From Herbaspirillum autotrophicum (lineage in GTDB: Bacteria > Pseudomonadota > Gammaproteobacteria > Burkholderiales > Burkholderiaceae_D): a DNA stretch of 64,000 nucleotides. The notes beneath the pieces are model-generated. The model saw only the letters and a program-made list of their open reading frames with translations, did not search any database and had not been told where the DNA came from. Location: positions 1-64,000 of the forward strand of contig NZ_LFLS01000025.1 of the NCBI RefSeq assembly GCF_001189915.1. The letters are read 5' to 3'. The position numbers and the translations under genes were made by a program. Positions 20,531-30,734 of this stretch are shown in pieces; position 1 is the stretch's first letter, and each line of letters opens with the position of its first letter.

Positions 20531-21426
20531 GTCGCGACACCACCTTGATTTCACGTTCGCTGCTCGAATCGGCGTGGCCGGATACGCTGGATTTCGTGGC
20601 CGCGACGCCGGGCTCCGCCGGGCAGCAGCTACCTGCTGCGGTAGTCCATCCACGGCCGGGCAGCGGCAAAACGCTGGGTATTACGCTGCTGACCATCGTC
20701 ACGTTGATCGTGGCCTGGTGGTGGGTGACGGCGCAGGGCTGGATCAAGCCCTTGTTCTTGCCATCGCCATCGGCGGTATGGAATGCCGGTGTCCAGGCCT
20801 GGAACGGCAATGTGCAAGGTGGGCTGCCGCTGTTGCAGCATCTGGGCTGGAGCCTGTTGCGGGTGTTCGGCGCATTTTTGCTGGCAGCATTGACGGCGGT
20901 GCCGGTTGGCTTGCTGATGGGGACCAGCCGCATTGCGCGCGGCATCTTCGATCCGTTGCTCGAGTTCTACCGGCCATTGCCGCCGCTGGCCTATTTGCCG
21001 CTGATCGTGATCTGGTTCGGCATCGATGAAACCGCCAAAATCTTGCTGATCTATCTGGCCTGCTTTGCACCGATTGCAGTGGCAACCCGAGCCGGCGTCA
21101 CGGGTGTATTGTCGGAACAAATCCACGCCGCGCTGTCGATGGGCGCGAGCAAATGGCAATTGATCGCGCATGTGATCTTGCCGGCGGCATTGCCGGATAT
21201 CCTGACCGGGTTGCGGATTGCCATCGGTTTCGGCTGGACCACGCTGGTGGCGGCGGAAATGGTTGCCGCGACTGCCGGTGTCGGGCAACTGGTATTGAAC
21301 GCGTCGAATTTTTTGCGTACCGATATTGTGCTGATGGGCATCACACTGATCGGCATCATCGCTTATCTGTTCGATCTGGCGATGCGCCGGCTGGAAGCCG
21401 TGCTGGTGCCGTGGCAGCAGCGATAA
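20527..21426 (+). CDS. tauC: Taurine ABC transporter permease TauC
   Basis: A 299-residue inner-membrane permease of the BPD_transp_1 fold with about six transmembrane segments and the cytoplasmic EAA loop ([32 protein letters not shown] region, residues about 195-225). The N-terminal 45 residues are a soluble extension before the first membrane helix. It is the last gene of tauABC. The taurine dioxygenase tauD, often found downstream, is absent here; the next feature is a terminator and an opposite-strand gene. Confidence 0.9.
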   Translation: MSRDTTLISRSLLESAWPDTLDFVAATPGSAGQQLPAAVVHPRPGSGKTLGITLLTIVTLIVAWWWVTAQGWIKPLFLPSPSAVWNAGVQAWNGNVQGGLPLLQHLGWSLLRVFGAFLLAALTAVPVGLLMGTSRIARGIFDPLLEFYRPLPPLAYLPLIVIWFGIDETAKILLIYLACFAPIAVATRAGVTGVLSEQIHAALSMGASKWQLIAHVILPAALPDILTGLRIAIGFGWTTLVAAEMVAATAGVGQLVLNASNFLRTDIVLMGITLIGIIAYLFDLAMRRLEAVLVPWQQR

Positions 21427-21456
21427 AAAAGGCCGGGATGCGTAGGCATCCCGGCC
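21425..21456 (-). terminator. Strong terminator for the minus-strand ABC exporter (between convergent genes)
   Basis: GGCCGGGATGC and GCATCCCGGCC form a perfect 11-bp stem with a 4-base loop. On the minus strand a run of six T follows, so it terminates the ABC exporter gene. It may also act as a weaker stop for tauC on the plus strand. Confidence 0.85.
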
Positions 21457-21490
21457 TGGTGTACTGCGACATCAAATCACGACAACCTGA

Positions 21491-23347
21491 TCAGGCGTTG
21501 CTGAGCATTTCCGGCTCATCGCTTTCCTCGCCGAGGAAACCACCGCTCTGATGCGCCCACAGGCGGGCATACAAACCATCATGCGCCAGCAACTCGGCAT
21601 GGCTGCCTTGTTCCACGATGCGTCCCTTGTCGAGCACGATCAGGCGGTCCATCGCGGCAATCGTCGACAGCCGGTGCGCAATCGCGACGACGGTCTTGCC
21701 TTCCATCAGCTTGTACAGACTGGCCTGAATGGCGGCTTCGACTTCCGAGTCGAGTGCGCTGGTGGCTTCATCGAGCAACAAGATCGGTGCATCCTTGAGC
21801 ATCACGCGCGCAATGGCGATACGTTGGCGCTGGCCGCCTGACAGCTTGACGCCGCGTTCGCCGACATGCGCATCGTAACCGGTACGACCGCGCGCATCTG
21901 TCAGCGTCAGGATGAACTCATGCGCTTCGGCACGCTTGGCGGCCGCGATCATGTCGGCATCGCTGGCGTCGGGGCGACCGTACAAGATATTGTCACGCAC
22001 TGAACGATGCAGCAACGAGGTATCTTGCGTCACCATGCCGACTTGCGCGCGCAAACTGTCTTGCGTGACATGGGCGATATCCTGACCATCGATCAGGATC
22101 TTGCCTTGTTCGACATCATAGAAACGCAGCAACAGATTGACGATGGTCGATTTGCCGGCACCCGAACGTCCGACCAGACCGATCTTTTCGCCGGGACGGA
22201 TGTGCAGTGTCATCTGATCGATGACCGGACGCTTGCCGCCATACGCGAAACTGACGTGATCGAAATGCAGATCGCCGCGGCTAACCCGCAAGGCTTGCGC
22301 ATCGGCGCGGTCATTCACATCGTGGGCGCGCGACAAGGTATTGATACCATCCTGCACGGTACCGACTTGTTCGAACAGCGACGCCATTTCCCACATCACC
22401 CAATGGGCGATACCGTTGAGGCGCAAGGCCATCGCAGTAGCGGCGGCGACAGCGCCGATTCCGAGCTGGCCCTGCGTCCACAGCCACAAAGCGATGCCGG
22501 CGGTACTCAAAATCAGCATCATGTTGAGCACATGATTGACCACTTCGAAACCGCTGACCAGACGCATCTGACGATTGACGGTGATCAGGAAGTCCTTCAT
22601 CGCACTGCGTGCGTAACCGGCTTCGCGACCGGCATGCGAAAACAGTTTGACGGTAGCAATATTGGTATAGGCATCCGTAATGCGACCGGTCATCAGCGAA
22701 CGTGCATCGGCCTGATTCTTGGCGACCTTCGACAAGCGCGGCACGAAATAGCGCAGCGCCGCCAGATACAACACCAGCCAGCTCAGGAATGGTGCCAGCA
22801 TCCACAAATCGAACGAACCGACCACGGCCACCAGCGTGACAAAGTAAATCATCACGAACACCAGAATGTCGCCAATGATCATGCAGACGTCGCGCACTGC
22901 CAGTGCAGTTTGCATTACCTTGGCGGCGACCCGGCCGGCGAATTCGTCCTGATAGAAGCTCATGCTTTGATTCAGCATGAGGCGGTGGAAATTCCAGCGC
23001 AGCAACATCGGAAAGGCGCCGGCCAGCGTCTGATGCTTGAACAGGGTTTGCAAGGCCACCAGAATCGGACTGGCGGCAAGGATGGCGGCCAGCAGCAACA
23101 GGCTGCTGCGTTCCTGCGTCCACAACATGGACGGCTGCACATGGCCGAGCCAGTCGACAATCCGGCCCATCATGGCAAACAGAATCGCTTCGAATGCGCC
23201 GATCATTGCGGTCAGGGCCGTCATGGCAAAAATATAGCCGCGCACGCCCTTGGTACAGGTCCAGATGAATTGCATGAAGCCGCGTGGTGGCGGCAATGGT
23301 TTGTTATCGGGGTAGGGGTGAATCAGTTTTTCAAACAGGTGAAACAT
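21491..23347 (-). CDS. ABC exporter, fused permease and ATPase (MsbA/MdlB-like half-transporter)
   Basis: A 618-residue type IV ABC exporter half-transporter that would work as a dimer. An N-terminal six-helix membrane domain (about residues 30-330) is followed by an ATPase domain. The ATPase has Walker A GRSGAGKST, signature LSGGQRQRIAIARVML, Walker B ILLLDEATSALD and the H-loop AIAHRLST. The ATG at 23347 has GGAG just upstream and is chosen over earlier in-frame codons. It is transcribed alone and ends at a strong hairpin terminator. Likely cargo is a lipid, drug or peptide; nothing nearby specifies it. Confidence 0.9.
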   Translation of the reverse strand: MFHLFEKLIHPYPDNKPLPPPRGFMQFIWTCTKGVRGYIFAMTALTAMIGAFEAILFAMMGRIVDWLGHVQPSMLWTQERSSLLLLAAILAASPILVALQTLFKHQTLAGAFPMLLRWNFHRLMLNQSMSFYQDEFAGRVAAKVMQTALAVRDVCMIIGDILVFVMIYFVTLVAVVGSFDLWMLAPFLSWLVLYLAALRYFVPRLSKVAKNQADARSLMTGRITDAYTNIATVKLFSHAGREAGYARSAMKDFLITVNRQMRLVSGFEVVNHVLNMMLILSTAGIALWLWTQGQLGIGAVAAATAMALRLNGIAHWVMWEMASLFEQVGTVQDGINTLSRAHDVNDRADAQALRVSRGDLHFDHVSFAYGGKRPVIDQMTLHIRPGEKIGLVGRSGAGKSTIVNLLLRFYDVEQGKILIDGQDIAHVTQDSLRAQVGMVTQDTSLLHRSVRDNILYGRPDASDADMIAAAKRAEAHEFILTLTDARGRTGYDAHVGERGVKLSGGQRQRIAIARVMLKDAPILLLDEATSALDSEVEAAIQASLYKLMEGKTVVAIAHRLSTIAAMDRLIVLDKGRIVEQGSHAELLAHDGLYARLWAHQSGGFLGEESDEPEMLSNA

Positions 23348-23579
23348 GCGATCTCCAGAAGATCGGCTTAATCCACGTCGGATAGACATGTGTTGGCCGA
23401 CAATCATGGATTTTAACTGGTAATGGATTTTTTTGACGGCGCCGCCGGAGAATTGGGGACAGATACAACTTTCTGATCGGGTTATAGTCCAAATGAGCAC
23501 TGTTGTATTTCATCCGGGACAGGCGGAATCGCGCTTGAATGCCCGGCGGCAATTGTTGGCACAACGTAGAAAGTGTTGA

Positions 23580-25334
23580 ATGAAAGTCCAGGCCAAAAAC
23601 AATACCAACTGGCGCGCCGTCTGGCGTCTGATCAAACCGTTCTGGAGTTCGGAACAAAAATGGAAAGCGTGGGGTTTGCTCACGGTCATCATTGCACTGG
23701 TGTTGGGCATGGTCTACATCAACGTGCGCATCACCAACTGGAACCGCGATCTGTACGACTCGCTGGAACAGAAAAATTTCCCGGTCTTCAAGGCGCTGCT
23801 GTGGCAGTTCACCTATCTGGCATTCACGTATATCGTGGTCGCCATCTATCGCAGTTATCTGGTGCAGTCGCTGCAATTTCGCTGGCGCGCCTGGATGACT
23901 GACAAGTATATGGCGACCTGGCTCGCCAACCAGGCTTACTACCGGATGGAACAAGGGCATATTGCCGATAACCCGGATCAGCGGATTGCCGAAGATTTGC
24001 GGGCGCTCACTTTCAACGCCCTGAGTCTGGTGCTGGGGTTCATTTCCAGCGCCGTCACGCTGGTGTCGTTCGTGGGCATCCTGTGGACCGTGAGCGGACC
24101 GGTGGCGTTTGCCCTGCTCGGCAAGCAATGGACGATTCCCGGTTACATGGTGTGGTTTGCGATTGCCTATGCATTCGTCGGGTCGTGGATTATCTGGTGG
24201 ATCGGCAAACCGCTGGTGAAGCAGAACTTTGATCAGGAGCGCTTTGAAGCGAACTACCGTTTCGGTCTGATACGCGTGCGTGAACATGCCGAAGGCATCG
24301 CGTTCTATCGCGGTGAAGCGCAGGAACGCCGGCAACTGGGTACGCGCTTCGAAGATATCCGGCGCAACTGGTGGGACATCATGCACACCACCAAGCGACT
24401 CAATATTGCCGTCAATTTCTACGGTCAGTTTTCCATCATCTTTCCATTGCTGGTCAGTTCGCCGCGTTATTTCGCCGGCGTCATTTCACTCGGTGTCGTG
24501 ATGCAGATTGCCAGTGCTTTCGGGCAAGTACAGGATGCCTTGTCGTGGTTTATCAATGCCTTTACCACGCTGGCAGACTGGAAGGCCAGCATCAACCGGC
24601 TGGCCGGTTTCAATCAGGCGGTGGAGCAGGCACAGCGGCAACCGAGCGACATCGTGGTGGAACGCGATAATGTCAGTGCCATGCAGATTGAAAAACTGGA
24701 TCTGGCGCTGCCCGATGGCAAGGTACTGACCAGCGGCCTGAGCGGCACCATCAATCGCGGTCAGCGGGTATTGGTCAGCGGGCCATCGGGTTGCGGCAAA
24801 TCGACCTTGTTCCGCGCGATTGCCGGCATCTGGCCCTATGGCAGCGGCGCCATCCGTATTCCGCAAGACAGCAAACTGATGTTTGTACCGCAGCTCAGTT
24901 ATTTGCCGATCGGGACCTTGCGCGCAGCGGTCGCTTATCCCTCGGATGAGAAGGCTTACACCGATGAGGCAATCGGGCACTATCTGGATTTGTGTCGTTT
25001 ACCGCATCTCAAGGATTCGCTGGATACTGCGGCCAACTGGAGCAAGCGTTTGTCACCGGGCGAGCAGCAGCGGCTGGCGTTTGTGCGGGTCTTGCTGAGC
25101 CGGCCCGATGCGGTATTTCTCGATGAAGCCAGCAGCGCCATGGATGGTGAAACCGAAGACGTGTTGTACTCGCTGCTGTTGCAAGAATTGCCGGACGCCG
25201 CCGTGGTCAGCATTGCCCACCGTGAAACAGTGGCGCGCTACCATCAGGAGCGCTGGCATTTCTCGCGTGCACCGGCAGCGGCGGCAGACGAGCCGCATCC
25301 GGCAGCCTTTGTTCTCAGCACTCAGTCGCTTTGA
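23580..25334 (+). CDS. ABC transporter of the SbmA/BacA-YddA (ABCD-like) family
   Basis: A 584-residue fused membrane and ATPase protein, probably homodimeric. The N-terminal region MKVQAKNNTNWRAVWRL leads to an SbmA_BacA-type membrane domain with the conserved TNWNRDLYDSLEQKNF near residue 50. The C-terminal ATPase has Walker A GPSGCGKST and Walker B AVFLDEASSAMD; the signature loop reads LSPGEQQRLAF instead of LSGGQ, which is usual in this family. Relatives take up cobalamin or peptides or move long-chain acyl compounds. The 3' end overlaps the convergent MFS gene by 20 bases. Confidence 0.88.
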   Translation: MKVQAKNNTNWRAVWRLIKPFWSSEQKWKAWGLLTVIIALVLGMVYINVRITNWNRDLYDSLEQKNFPVFKALLWQFTYLAFTYIVVAIYRSYLVQSLQFRWRAWMTDKYMATWLANQAYYRMEQGHIADNPDQRIAEDLRALTFNALSLVLGFISSAVTLVSFVGILWTVSGPVAFALLGKQWTIPGYMVWFAIAYAFVGSWIIWWIGKPLVKQNFDQERFEANYRFGLIRVREHAEGIAFYRGEAQERRQLGTRFEDIRRNWWDIMHTTKRLNIAVNFYGQFSIIFPLLVSSPRYFAGVISLGVVMQIASAFGQVQDALSWFINAFTTLADWKASINRLAGFNQAVEQAQRQPSDIVVERDNVSAMQIEKLDLALPDGKVLTSGLSGTINRGQRVLVSGPSGCGKSTLFRAIAGIWPYGSGAIRIPQDSKLMFVPQLSYLPIGTLRAAVAYPSDEKAYTDEAIGHYLDLCRLPHLKDSLDTAANWSKRLSPGEQQRLAFVRVLLSRPDAVFLDEASSAMDGETEDVLYSLLLQELPDAAVVSIAHRETVARYHQERWHFSRAPAAAADEPHPAAFVLSTQSL

Positions 25335-26862
25335 TCGTTTGCATGGCATCGTCATCGGCATCGTCCTGCGCGGTATGAGGATGGCGCAGGACGCTCAGTG
25401 AAATCAACGCACCGATCAGGGTGACCAGCGCCAGTATCAGCAACGTTGCATGATAGGCATCGGCATACACGCCGACCAGCGCGGCATGGTTCATGACCAG
25501 TCCCGGCGGCAGTTGCGTCAGGTCGCCGCTGGCTACCCGGTTGGCGAGTTCACGCAAGGCACCGGCATCAGCGGGCGCGGCCAGTCGCGTGTGCAGCGAT
25601 GACCAGCTGAAGGCGCTGACGATGGCGCCGGTAATGGCGATGGCAATCGCTTCGCCGGCAACGCGCATGGTGGTGAAAATACCGGTGGCCATGCCGGCGC
25701 GTTCCTTGGGCACCACGCTGACCGACAAATCATCCATCAAGCCCCACGGCAGACCGGCACCAAGACCGATCAGCAACAGTGGCCAGATGATGGCGTTGGT
25801 CTGGGTGCCGATGTCGATGGTCGACAGCCATAACAAGCCCACTGTTGCCAGCAACAGACCGATTCCCGCCAACAGTCCGGCCGGGATTTTTTTTGCCAGC
25901 ATGCTGGCGATCAATGGCACGAACATGATCGGTGCCGATAGTGGAATCATCATCAGTCCGGCACTGACTTCATCGTAGCCTTCAATACCGACAAACTGGA
26001 TCGGCAGCGTGATCAGCAACACCACGTAACAAAAGGCGGTGGCGATCGGCAGCGATTGCACGCCGACAAAACGCGGATAGCGGAACAGCGACAAATCCAG
26101 CATGGGACGTGCAACCCGCAATTCAATCGTAATGAACAAGCCCAGCAATATCACGAAGCCGCCAAACAGCAAGATCACCGGGATGCTGCTCCAGCCACTT
26201 TGCGGTCCTTGCATGATGCCGCAGGTCAGCAGCAGCAGGGCCCCGGTGAAGGTCAGTGTGCCCGGCCAGTCGAGACCACCGGCATCCGGGTTGCGGGTTT
26301 CGCGCATGTGCGGCAGACCGAATATCAACACCAGTGCGCCCAGCACGACATCGGTGGCGAACACGGCGCGCCAGCCGAACCAGTCAATCAGATAGCCAGA
26401 CCACAGCGGACCGAATGCCAGACCGACGCCGAAGGTAGTACCGAGCAAACTGAATGCGCGGGTACGCGCCTGACCTTCGAATTCCTGCGCCAGTGCAGCG
26501 GCACCGCCCGACATGGTGGCCGCGGCGGCGACACCTTGCACGGCCCGCAGCAGATTCAGCGTGAACAGGTTGGGCGCAAAACTCATCAGCAGCGAGGCCA
26601 GCGTGAACCAGATCACGCCGATACGGAATACGCGCTTGCGTCCCAGTTGATCCGCCAGGGCGCCGGCGGCCATGACGCAACTACCGAAGGCCAGAATGAA
26701 AATATTGACGACCCAGTTGAGGGCTACGGTACTGCCGCCGAACGCGCGCGCAATGGCGGGCGTGGCGACGGCCGGACCGGTAAAGCTGAATGGCAGCATC
26801 AGCCCTGCCAGGCAGACGGCGGCCAGCACCAGTATTTTGTCGCGTGAAGTAGGTGGGGTCAT
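25315..26862 (-). CDS. MFS multidrug transporter, DHA2 (EmrB/QacA) type
   Basis: A 515-residue major facilitator of the 14-TM DHA2 class, using the proton gradient to export toxic compounds. The motif A loop reads GALADQLGRKRVF (about residues 67-79), and the motif C region AFGPLWSGYL follows. The gene is divergent from a TetR-family regulator across a 188-bp gap with repeated 12-bp boxes, so local repression by that regulator is likely. It converges on and overlaps the ABC transporter at its 3' end. Confidence 0.88.
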   Translation of the reverse strand: MTPPTSRDKILVLAAVCLAGLMLPFSFTGPAVATPAIARAFGGSTVALNWVVNIFILAFGSCVMAAGALADQLGRKRVFRIGVIWFTLASLLMSFAPNLFTLNLLRAVQGVAAAATMSGGAAALAQEFEGQARTRAFSLLGTTFGVGLAFGPLWSGYLIDWFGWRAVFATDVVLGALVLIFGLPHMRETRNPDAGGLDWPGTLTFTGALLLLTCGIMQGPQSGWSSIPVILLFGGFVILLGLFITIELRVARPMLDLSLFRYPRFVGVQSLPIATAFCYVVLLITLPIQFVGIEGYDEVSAGLMMIPLSAPIMFVPLIASMLAKKIPAGLLAGIGLLLATVGLLWLSTIDIGTQTNAIIWPLLLIGLGAGLPWGLMDDLSVSVVPKERAGMATGIFTTMRVAGEAIAIAITGAIVSAFSWSSLHTRLAAPADAGALRELANRVASGDLTQLPPGLVMNHAALVGVYADAYHATLLILALVTLIGALISLSVLRHPHTAQDDADDDAMQTIKATEC

Positions 26863-26974
26863 GATGAACTGCCAGCGGAAAGGTGAGCGGAAGACGCAAT
26901 ACGATGCATTGGTTGGCCGGACAGCAACGCCGCCGGACCGCGTAAATGAGTCATGAAATTTTAATTACGTAGTG

Positions 26975-27041
26975 ATCGATATAGAATACTCGTTCAGGCA
27001 TAATAACGTTGTCAAGGGTTTTTATAGCAATCGATATAGAA
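26975..27041. promoter_or_regulatory. Two direct ATCGATATAGAA boxes in the MFS-TetR divergent region
   Basis: The identical 12-mer occurs at 26975-26986 and 27030-27041, 55 bp apart start to start, between the divergent genes. The second copy lies just upstream of the TetR start. They are candidate operator sites for the TetR regulator; this is inference. Confidence 0.5.
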
Positions 27042-27050
27042 AGAATCAAC

Positions 27051-27650
27051 ATGGCAGAACGCGGACGTCCACGCAGCTTTGATCGCGAGCAAGCGCTGTT
27101 GAGCGCACAGGATCTGTTTAGTCGTCACGGTTATGAAGGCACTTCGCTGACCGATCTGACCTCGGCCATGGGAATTACGGCGCCCAGCCTGTACGCGGCG
27201 TTCGGCTGCAAGGAAGAGTTGTTCAAGGAAGTGATTCGTCACTATCAGACCAATGAAGGCAGTTTCAGCGCGGCAGCACTGAATGCCAACACCACCGCCC
27301 GGGTGGCAATCGAAAAGATGCTGAACGGCGCGGCGCAGAATCTGGGCGCTACCGGTGGCTGCCTGGTGGTAACGGCCGCGACCAAATGCGGCGCCGCCAA
27401 TGAAACGGTAGATGCCTTTCTGCAAGAGAACCGGATTGCCAAAACGGAAGAAATCAAAAGCCGTCTGTTGCGCGCGGTAGAGGAGGGTGAACTGGCCGCC
27501 GGTACCGATGTCCGTGGTCTGGCCACGTTTTACGGCACGGTATTGCAGGGCATGTCGATTCAGGCGCGCGACGGTACTTCGCGCAAGGCGCTCAAGGCAG
27601 TGGCCGCCGCTGCCATGCTGGCGTGGCCGGTATCGGCGCCGCAACAGTGA
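27051..27650 (+). CDS. TetR/AcrR family transcriptional regulator
   Basis: A 199-residue regulator. Residues about 8-55 form the TetR DNA-binding domain with the HTH LTDLTSAMGITAPSLYAAFGCKEELF. The C-terminal ligand domain includes GATGGCLVV, typical of the TetR_C_33-like branch (with AcrR/NemR relatives). The start MAERGRPRSF at 27051 is the family start, although the frame is open 14 codons earlier. Divergent orientation points to control of the adjacent MFS pump. Confidence 0.9.
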   Translation: MAERGRPRSFDREQALLSAQDLFSRHGYEGTSLTDLTSAMGITAPSLYAAFGCKEELFKEVIRHYQTNEGSFSAAALNANTTARVAIEKMLNGAAQNLGATGGCLVVTAATKCGAANETVDAFLQENRIAKTEEIKSRLLRAVEEGELAAGTDVRGLATFYGTVLQGMSIQARDGTSRKALKAVAAAAMLAWPVSAPQQ

Positions 27651-27729
27651 GCCGACATACTTTTTTTGCATAACCACCCGACAGCGCTTGTGCCAGAATG
27701 AAATCACTCTGACAAAAGGAAAGCGCAAC

Positions 27730-28578
27730 ATGACTGAACCCATCGTTTACCTCAACGGCGAACTGACTCCGGTGTCCGAAGCCAAGGTATCCGTACTGGA
27801 TCGCGGCTTCATTTTCGGTGACGGCGTCTACGAAGTGATTCCCATGTATGACCGCAAACCGTTTCGCGGTGCGCAACATCTGGCACGCCTGTTTCGCAGT
27901 CAGGCCACGATCGGTATTCCAAATCCGCATAGCGCTGACGAATGGCTGGCATTGATTGACCGCGTGGTACGCGCCAATGACTTGCGCGACCAGATGATCT
28001 ATATCCAGGTCACCCGTGGGGTTGCCAAACGCGCCCATGCATTTCCGAAGGACGTGACGCCAACCGTGTTCATCATGACCAATGCCATGGTGCTGCCATC
28101 GGCAGAAGTACGCGCCGCCGGCGTGGCTTGCGTGACCATGGAAGACAAGCGCTGGCTGAATTGTCAGATCAAGGCCACGTCGCTGCTCGGCAATGTGCTG
28201 GCAGCGCAGCACGCCGCAGAAGAGGGCGTGACGGAAGCGATCCAGTTCCGCGATGGCTTCCTCAGTGAAGCATCGTCATCCAACGTCTGGGTGGTCAAGA
28301 ATGGCAAATTGCTGGCGCCACCGAAGGACAACCTGATTCTGGAAGGCATCCGCTACGGCCTGATCGAAGAATTGTGCGCGGCCAAGGATATCCAGCTGGA
28401 GTCGCGTCGCATCACGCAGGAAGAGGTATTCGGTGCTGATGAATTGATGTTGTCGTCGGCCAGCAAGGAAATCCTGCCGGTGGTCACGGTAGATGGCCGC
28501 ACTATCGGCAACGGCAAACCGGGACCGGTGTGGGCCAGGCTGTATGCCGCGTATCAGGAAGCCAAAGCGGCGCTCTGA
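27730..28578 (+). CDS. dat: D-amino acid (D-alanine) aminotransferase, class IV PLP enzyme
   Basis: A 282-residue PLP-dependent fold-type IV aminotransferase. It opens YLNGELTPVSEAKVSVLDRGF and has the catalytic lysine context NCQIKATSLLGNVLA at about residues 141-155. The cofactor phosphate site lies at FLSEASSSNVW. These features fit D-alanine transaminase rather than BCAT. It makes D-glutamate from D-alanine for peptidoglycan. GGA lies 10-12 bases before the ATG. It belongs to the dat-ybeD-lipB-lipA cluster, interrupted here by a chemoreceptor and a LysR/DUF2917 pair. Confidence 0.9.
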   Translation: MTEPIVYLNGELTPVSEAKVSVLDRGFIFGDGVYEVIPMYDRKPFRGAQHLARLFRSQATIGIPNPHSADEWLALIDRVVRANDLRDQMIYIQVTRGVAKRAHAFPKDVTPTVFIMTNAMVLPSAEVRAAGVACVTMEDKRWLNCQIKATSLLGNVLAAQHAAEEGVTEAIQFRDGFLSEASSSNVWVVKNGKLLAPPKDNLILEGIRYGLIEELCAAKDIQLESRRITQEEVFGADELMLSSASKEILPVVTVDGRTIGNGKPGPVWARLYAAYQEAKAAL

Positions 28579-28680
28579 CAACGATGCGGATGTCTTGCCG
28601 CGCAGTAATGCGGACAAGGCATCCGGAACGAGGGCGGCGCATGGCGTAAAATGTCAGCATTCCATTCAAGGCCGCCTATC

Positions 28681-28953
28681 ATGACTATCCCCCCAGAAGA
28701 ATCCCTGATCGAATACCCGAGCGATTTCCCTATCAAAGTGGTGGGGATCAAGCATGAACAATTTGAAGACCTGATCGTGGAAATGATCGTGCAGCACGAT
28801 CCGACTTTCCACAATGGCAAGCTGGAAAAACGCCCGTCGTCGCAAGGCAATTACCTTTCATTGACGGTCACGGTACGTGCTACCAGCCGTGAACAACTTG
28901 ATAATCTTTATCGTGCGCTGTCTGCGCATGAAATGGTCAAGTTCGTGCTGTAA
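28681..28953 (+). CDS. ybeD: DUF493/YbeD family protein
   Basis: A 90-residue ferredoxin-like ACT-type small protein. It begins MTIPPEESLIEYPSDFPIK, contains KVVGIKHEQFEDLIVEM and ends with the conserved LYRALSAHEMVKFVL. Its function is unsettled, but it is conserved next to lipB across Proteobacteria, and that association is preserved here with lipB 3.4 kb downstream. The frame is open 10 codons earlier; the ATG at 28681 gives the standard family start. Confidence 0.92.
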   Translation: MTIPPEESLIEYPSDFPIKVVGIKHEQFEDLIVEMIVQHDPTFHNGKLEKRPSSQGNYLSLTVTVRATSREQLDNLYRALSAHEMVKFVL

Positions 28954-29004
28954 TCGCCGGGCGCTGCGCAACAGCCGCAGCGCCGGTATTTCTGCCCGGG
29001 CGAC

Positions 29005-30549
29005 TCAGCCGCGATTGAGCTTGAACACGCTGACAATCTGCGCCAGCCGGCTGGCCTGATCCTGCATTGATTGCGCCGCCGCTGCGGCTTGTTCCACCAG
29101 CGCCGCATTTTGTTGCGTGCTCTCATCCATTTGCGTAATGGCCTGGCCGACCTCACTGATACCAGAGCTCTGCTCCTGACTGGCCGAGCTGATTTCAGCA
29201 ACGATATCGGTCACGCGGCGCACGCTGTTGACCACTTCATCCATCGTGACTCCAGCCTGTTCCACCAGCTTGCTGCCATTGCCAACCTTTTCCACCGAAT
29301 CATCAATCAGGGTCTTGATTTCCTTGGCCGCTGCCGCACTGCGTTGCGCCAGACTGCGCACTTCCGATGCCACCACCGCAAAGCCGCGCCCCTGCTCACC
29401 GGCGCGGGCAGCTTCGACCGCAGCATTCAAGGCCAGAATGTTGGTCTGAAATGCGATGCCATCGATGACGCTGATGATGTCGACGATACGGCGCGAAGAG
29501 TCATTGATCGACTGCATGGTATCGACGACTTGTGCAACCACAGCGCCGCCCTGAGTGGCGACCGCCGACGCCGACACTGCCAGCTGGTTGGCCTGACGCG
29601 CATTATCGGCATTCTGTTTCACGGTCGAAGTCAGTTGCTCCATGGCCGATGCCGTTTCTTCCAGCGAACCGGCCTGTTGTTCGGTACGTGACGACAGATC
29701 CAGGTTGCCGCTGGCAATTTCGCTGGACGCGGTGCTGATGGTGTCGGTGCCGACGCGCACCTGCGTCACGATTTTGAGCAGGTTGTCATTCATCGCCTTT
29801 AGCGCGGTCAGCAATTGCCCGGTTTCGTCCTTGCTGGTCGGCCCGAAGTCGGAACTGAGGTCGCCGTCGGCGACCGTTTTGGCAATGCTGACGGCCTGCG
29901 TCAGCGGGCGCGTGATGCCGATGGTCAGCAACCAGGCGAGGAAGCCGCCGAGCGCCAGTTCGATGACACCGAGACCGATCAGCATGGTGCGACTGGAGAG
30001 ATATTTGTCATGCACGGCTGCGGCCGCAGCATTGATTTCGTTGCGTTTGGAATCGCGGAATTTGGCGACGATACTGGTGTAAGCGGAAAATTGCGGTTGG
30101 AAATTGGTGTCTGCCAACTGTTTTGCTTCTGCCACGTTGCCGGCATCCTTGAGCTTGAAGATATCGCTGCGCGTTTTTTGATAGCGATCACGCACGGTAT
30201 TGATTTCAAGCATGAGCGCCTTTTCTTCCTCCCGCGTCACGTTTTCTTCGATTCTTTTGCGAATCGGCGTGATGCGTTTGCTTTCAGCCGCGATTTCTGA
30301 CTGAAAGACTTTCTGCATCCTGGCGTCATCCAGATTGATGATCGCCAGCGTGCGGATGCCGCTCTCGCGGATGACAGCCAGCCATTCGTTGGCATCGCGC
30401 TCATCGTTGAGCGACTCCGTCGTCATCAGTGTGACGGAAGTGTCGATTTTTTGCATTTGCCAGATACTGATTCCCAGCATCAGCACCATCAGCATCAAAA
30501 TAATGCAAAAGCCAATTCCCAGACGCACGCCGATTTTCATGTTTTTCAT
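29005..30549 (-). CDS. Methyl-accepting chemotaxis protein
   Basis: A 514-residue class I chemoreceptor. It has a first membrane helix at about residues 8-30, a periplasmic four-helix-bundle domain of about 150 residues, a second membrane helix near 185-205 and a HAMP linker. The long signalling coiled coil carries the conserved tip [34 protein letters not shown] (in two parts around residue 385). No C-terminal NWETF-type CheR tether is present. The start at 30549 is preferred because AAGGGG sits 6 bases upstream; the ATG five codons earlier would read through that ribosome site. Ligand unknown. Confidence 0.93.
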   Translation of the reverse strand: MKNMKIGVRLGIGFCIILMLMVLMLGISIWQMQKIDTSVTLMTTESLNDERDANEWLAVIRESGIRTLAIINLDDARMQKVFQSEIAAESKRITPIRKRIEENVTREEEKALMLEINTVRDRYQKTRSDIFKLKDAGNVAEAKQLADTNFQPQFSAYTSIVAKFRDSKRNEINAAAAAVHDKYLSSRTMLIGLGVIELALGGFLAWLLTIGITRPLTQAVSIAKTVADGDLSSDFGPTSKDETGQLLTALKAMNDNLLKIVTQVRVGTDTISTASSEIASGNLDLSSRTEQQAGSLEETASAMEQLTSTVKQNADNARQANQLAVSASAVATQGGAVVAQVVDTMQSINDSSRRIVDIISVIDGIAFQTNILALNAAVEAARAGEQGRGFAVVASEVRSLAQRSAAAAKEIKTLIDDSVEKVGNGSKLVEQAGVTMDEVVNSVRRVTDIVAEISSASQEQSSGISEVGQAITQMDESTQQNAALVEQAAAAAQSMQDQASRLAQIVSVFKLNRG

Positions 30550-30734
30550 TATGTTCCCCTTCAATCAACATCTCCGGGCTGTCCTCGTCTGAGTACGCGA
30601 GACGGGTTTCAACGCCGGCGATGGTTCCCCCTGTTGGTCTGTCCAACATAGAGGAAATTTATCGAAGGGAGTGGATGAACAGAGCGGCTTTTCAGAGCCA
30701 GCTTGAGGTTTGGGCCAACTGGCGGCGATGTGAC

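Noticed and set aside
22007-23371. 454-codon plus-strand frame opposite the ABC exporter
   Set aside because: The opposite strand has every ABC motif; this frame is His/Gln-rich and has no recognisable domain.
26975-27041. CRISPR-like or IS-end repeats
   Set aside because: Only two 12-bp copies and no transposase or spacer pattern; an operator is the simpler reading.
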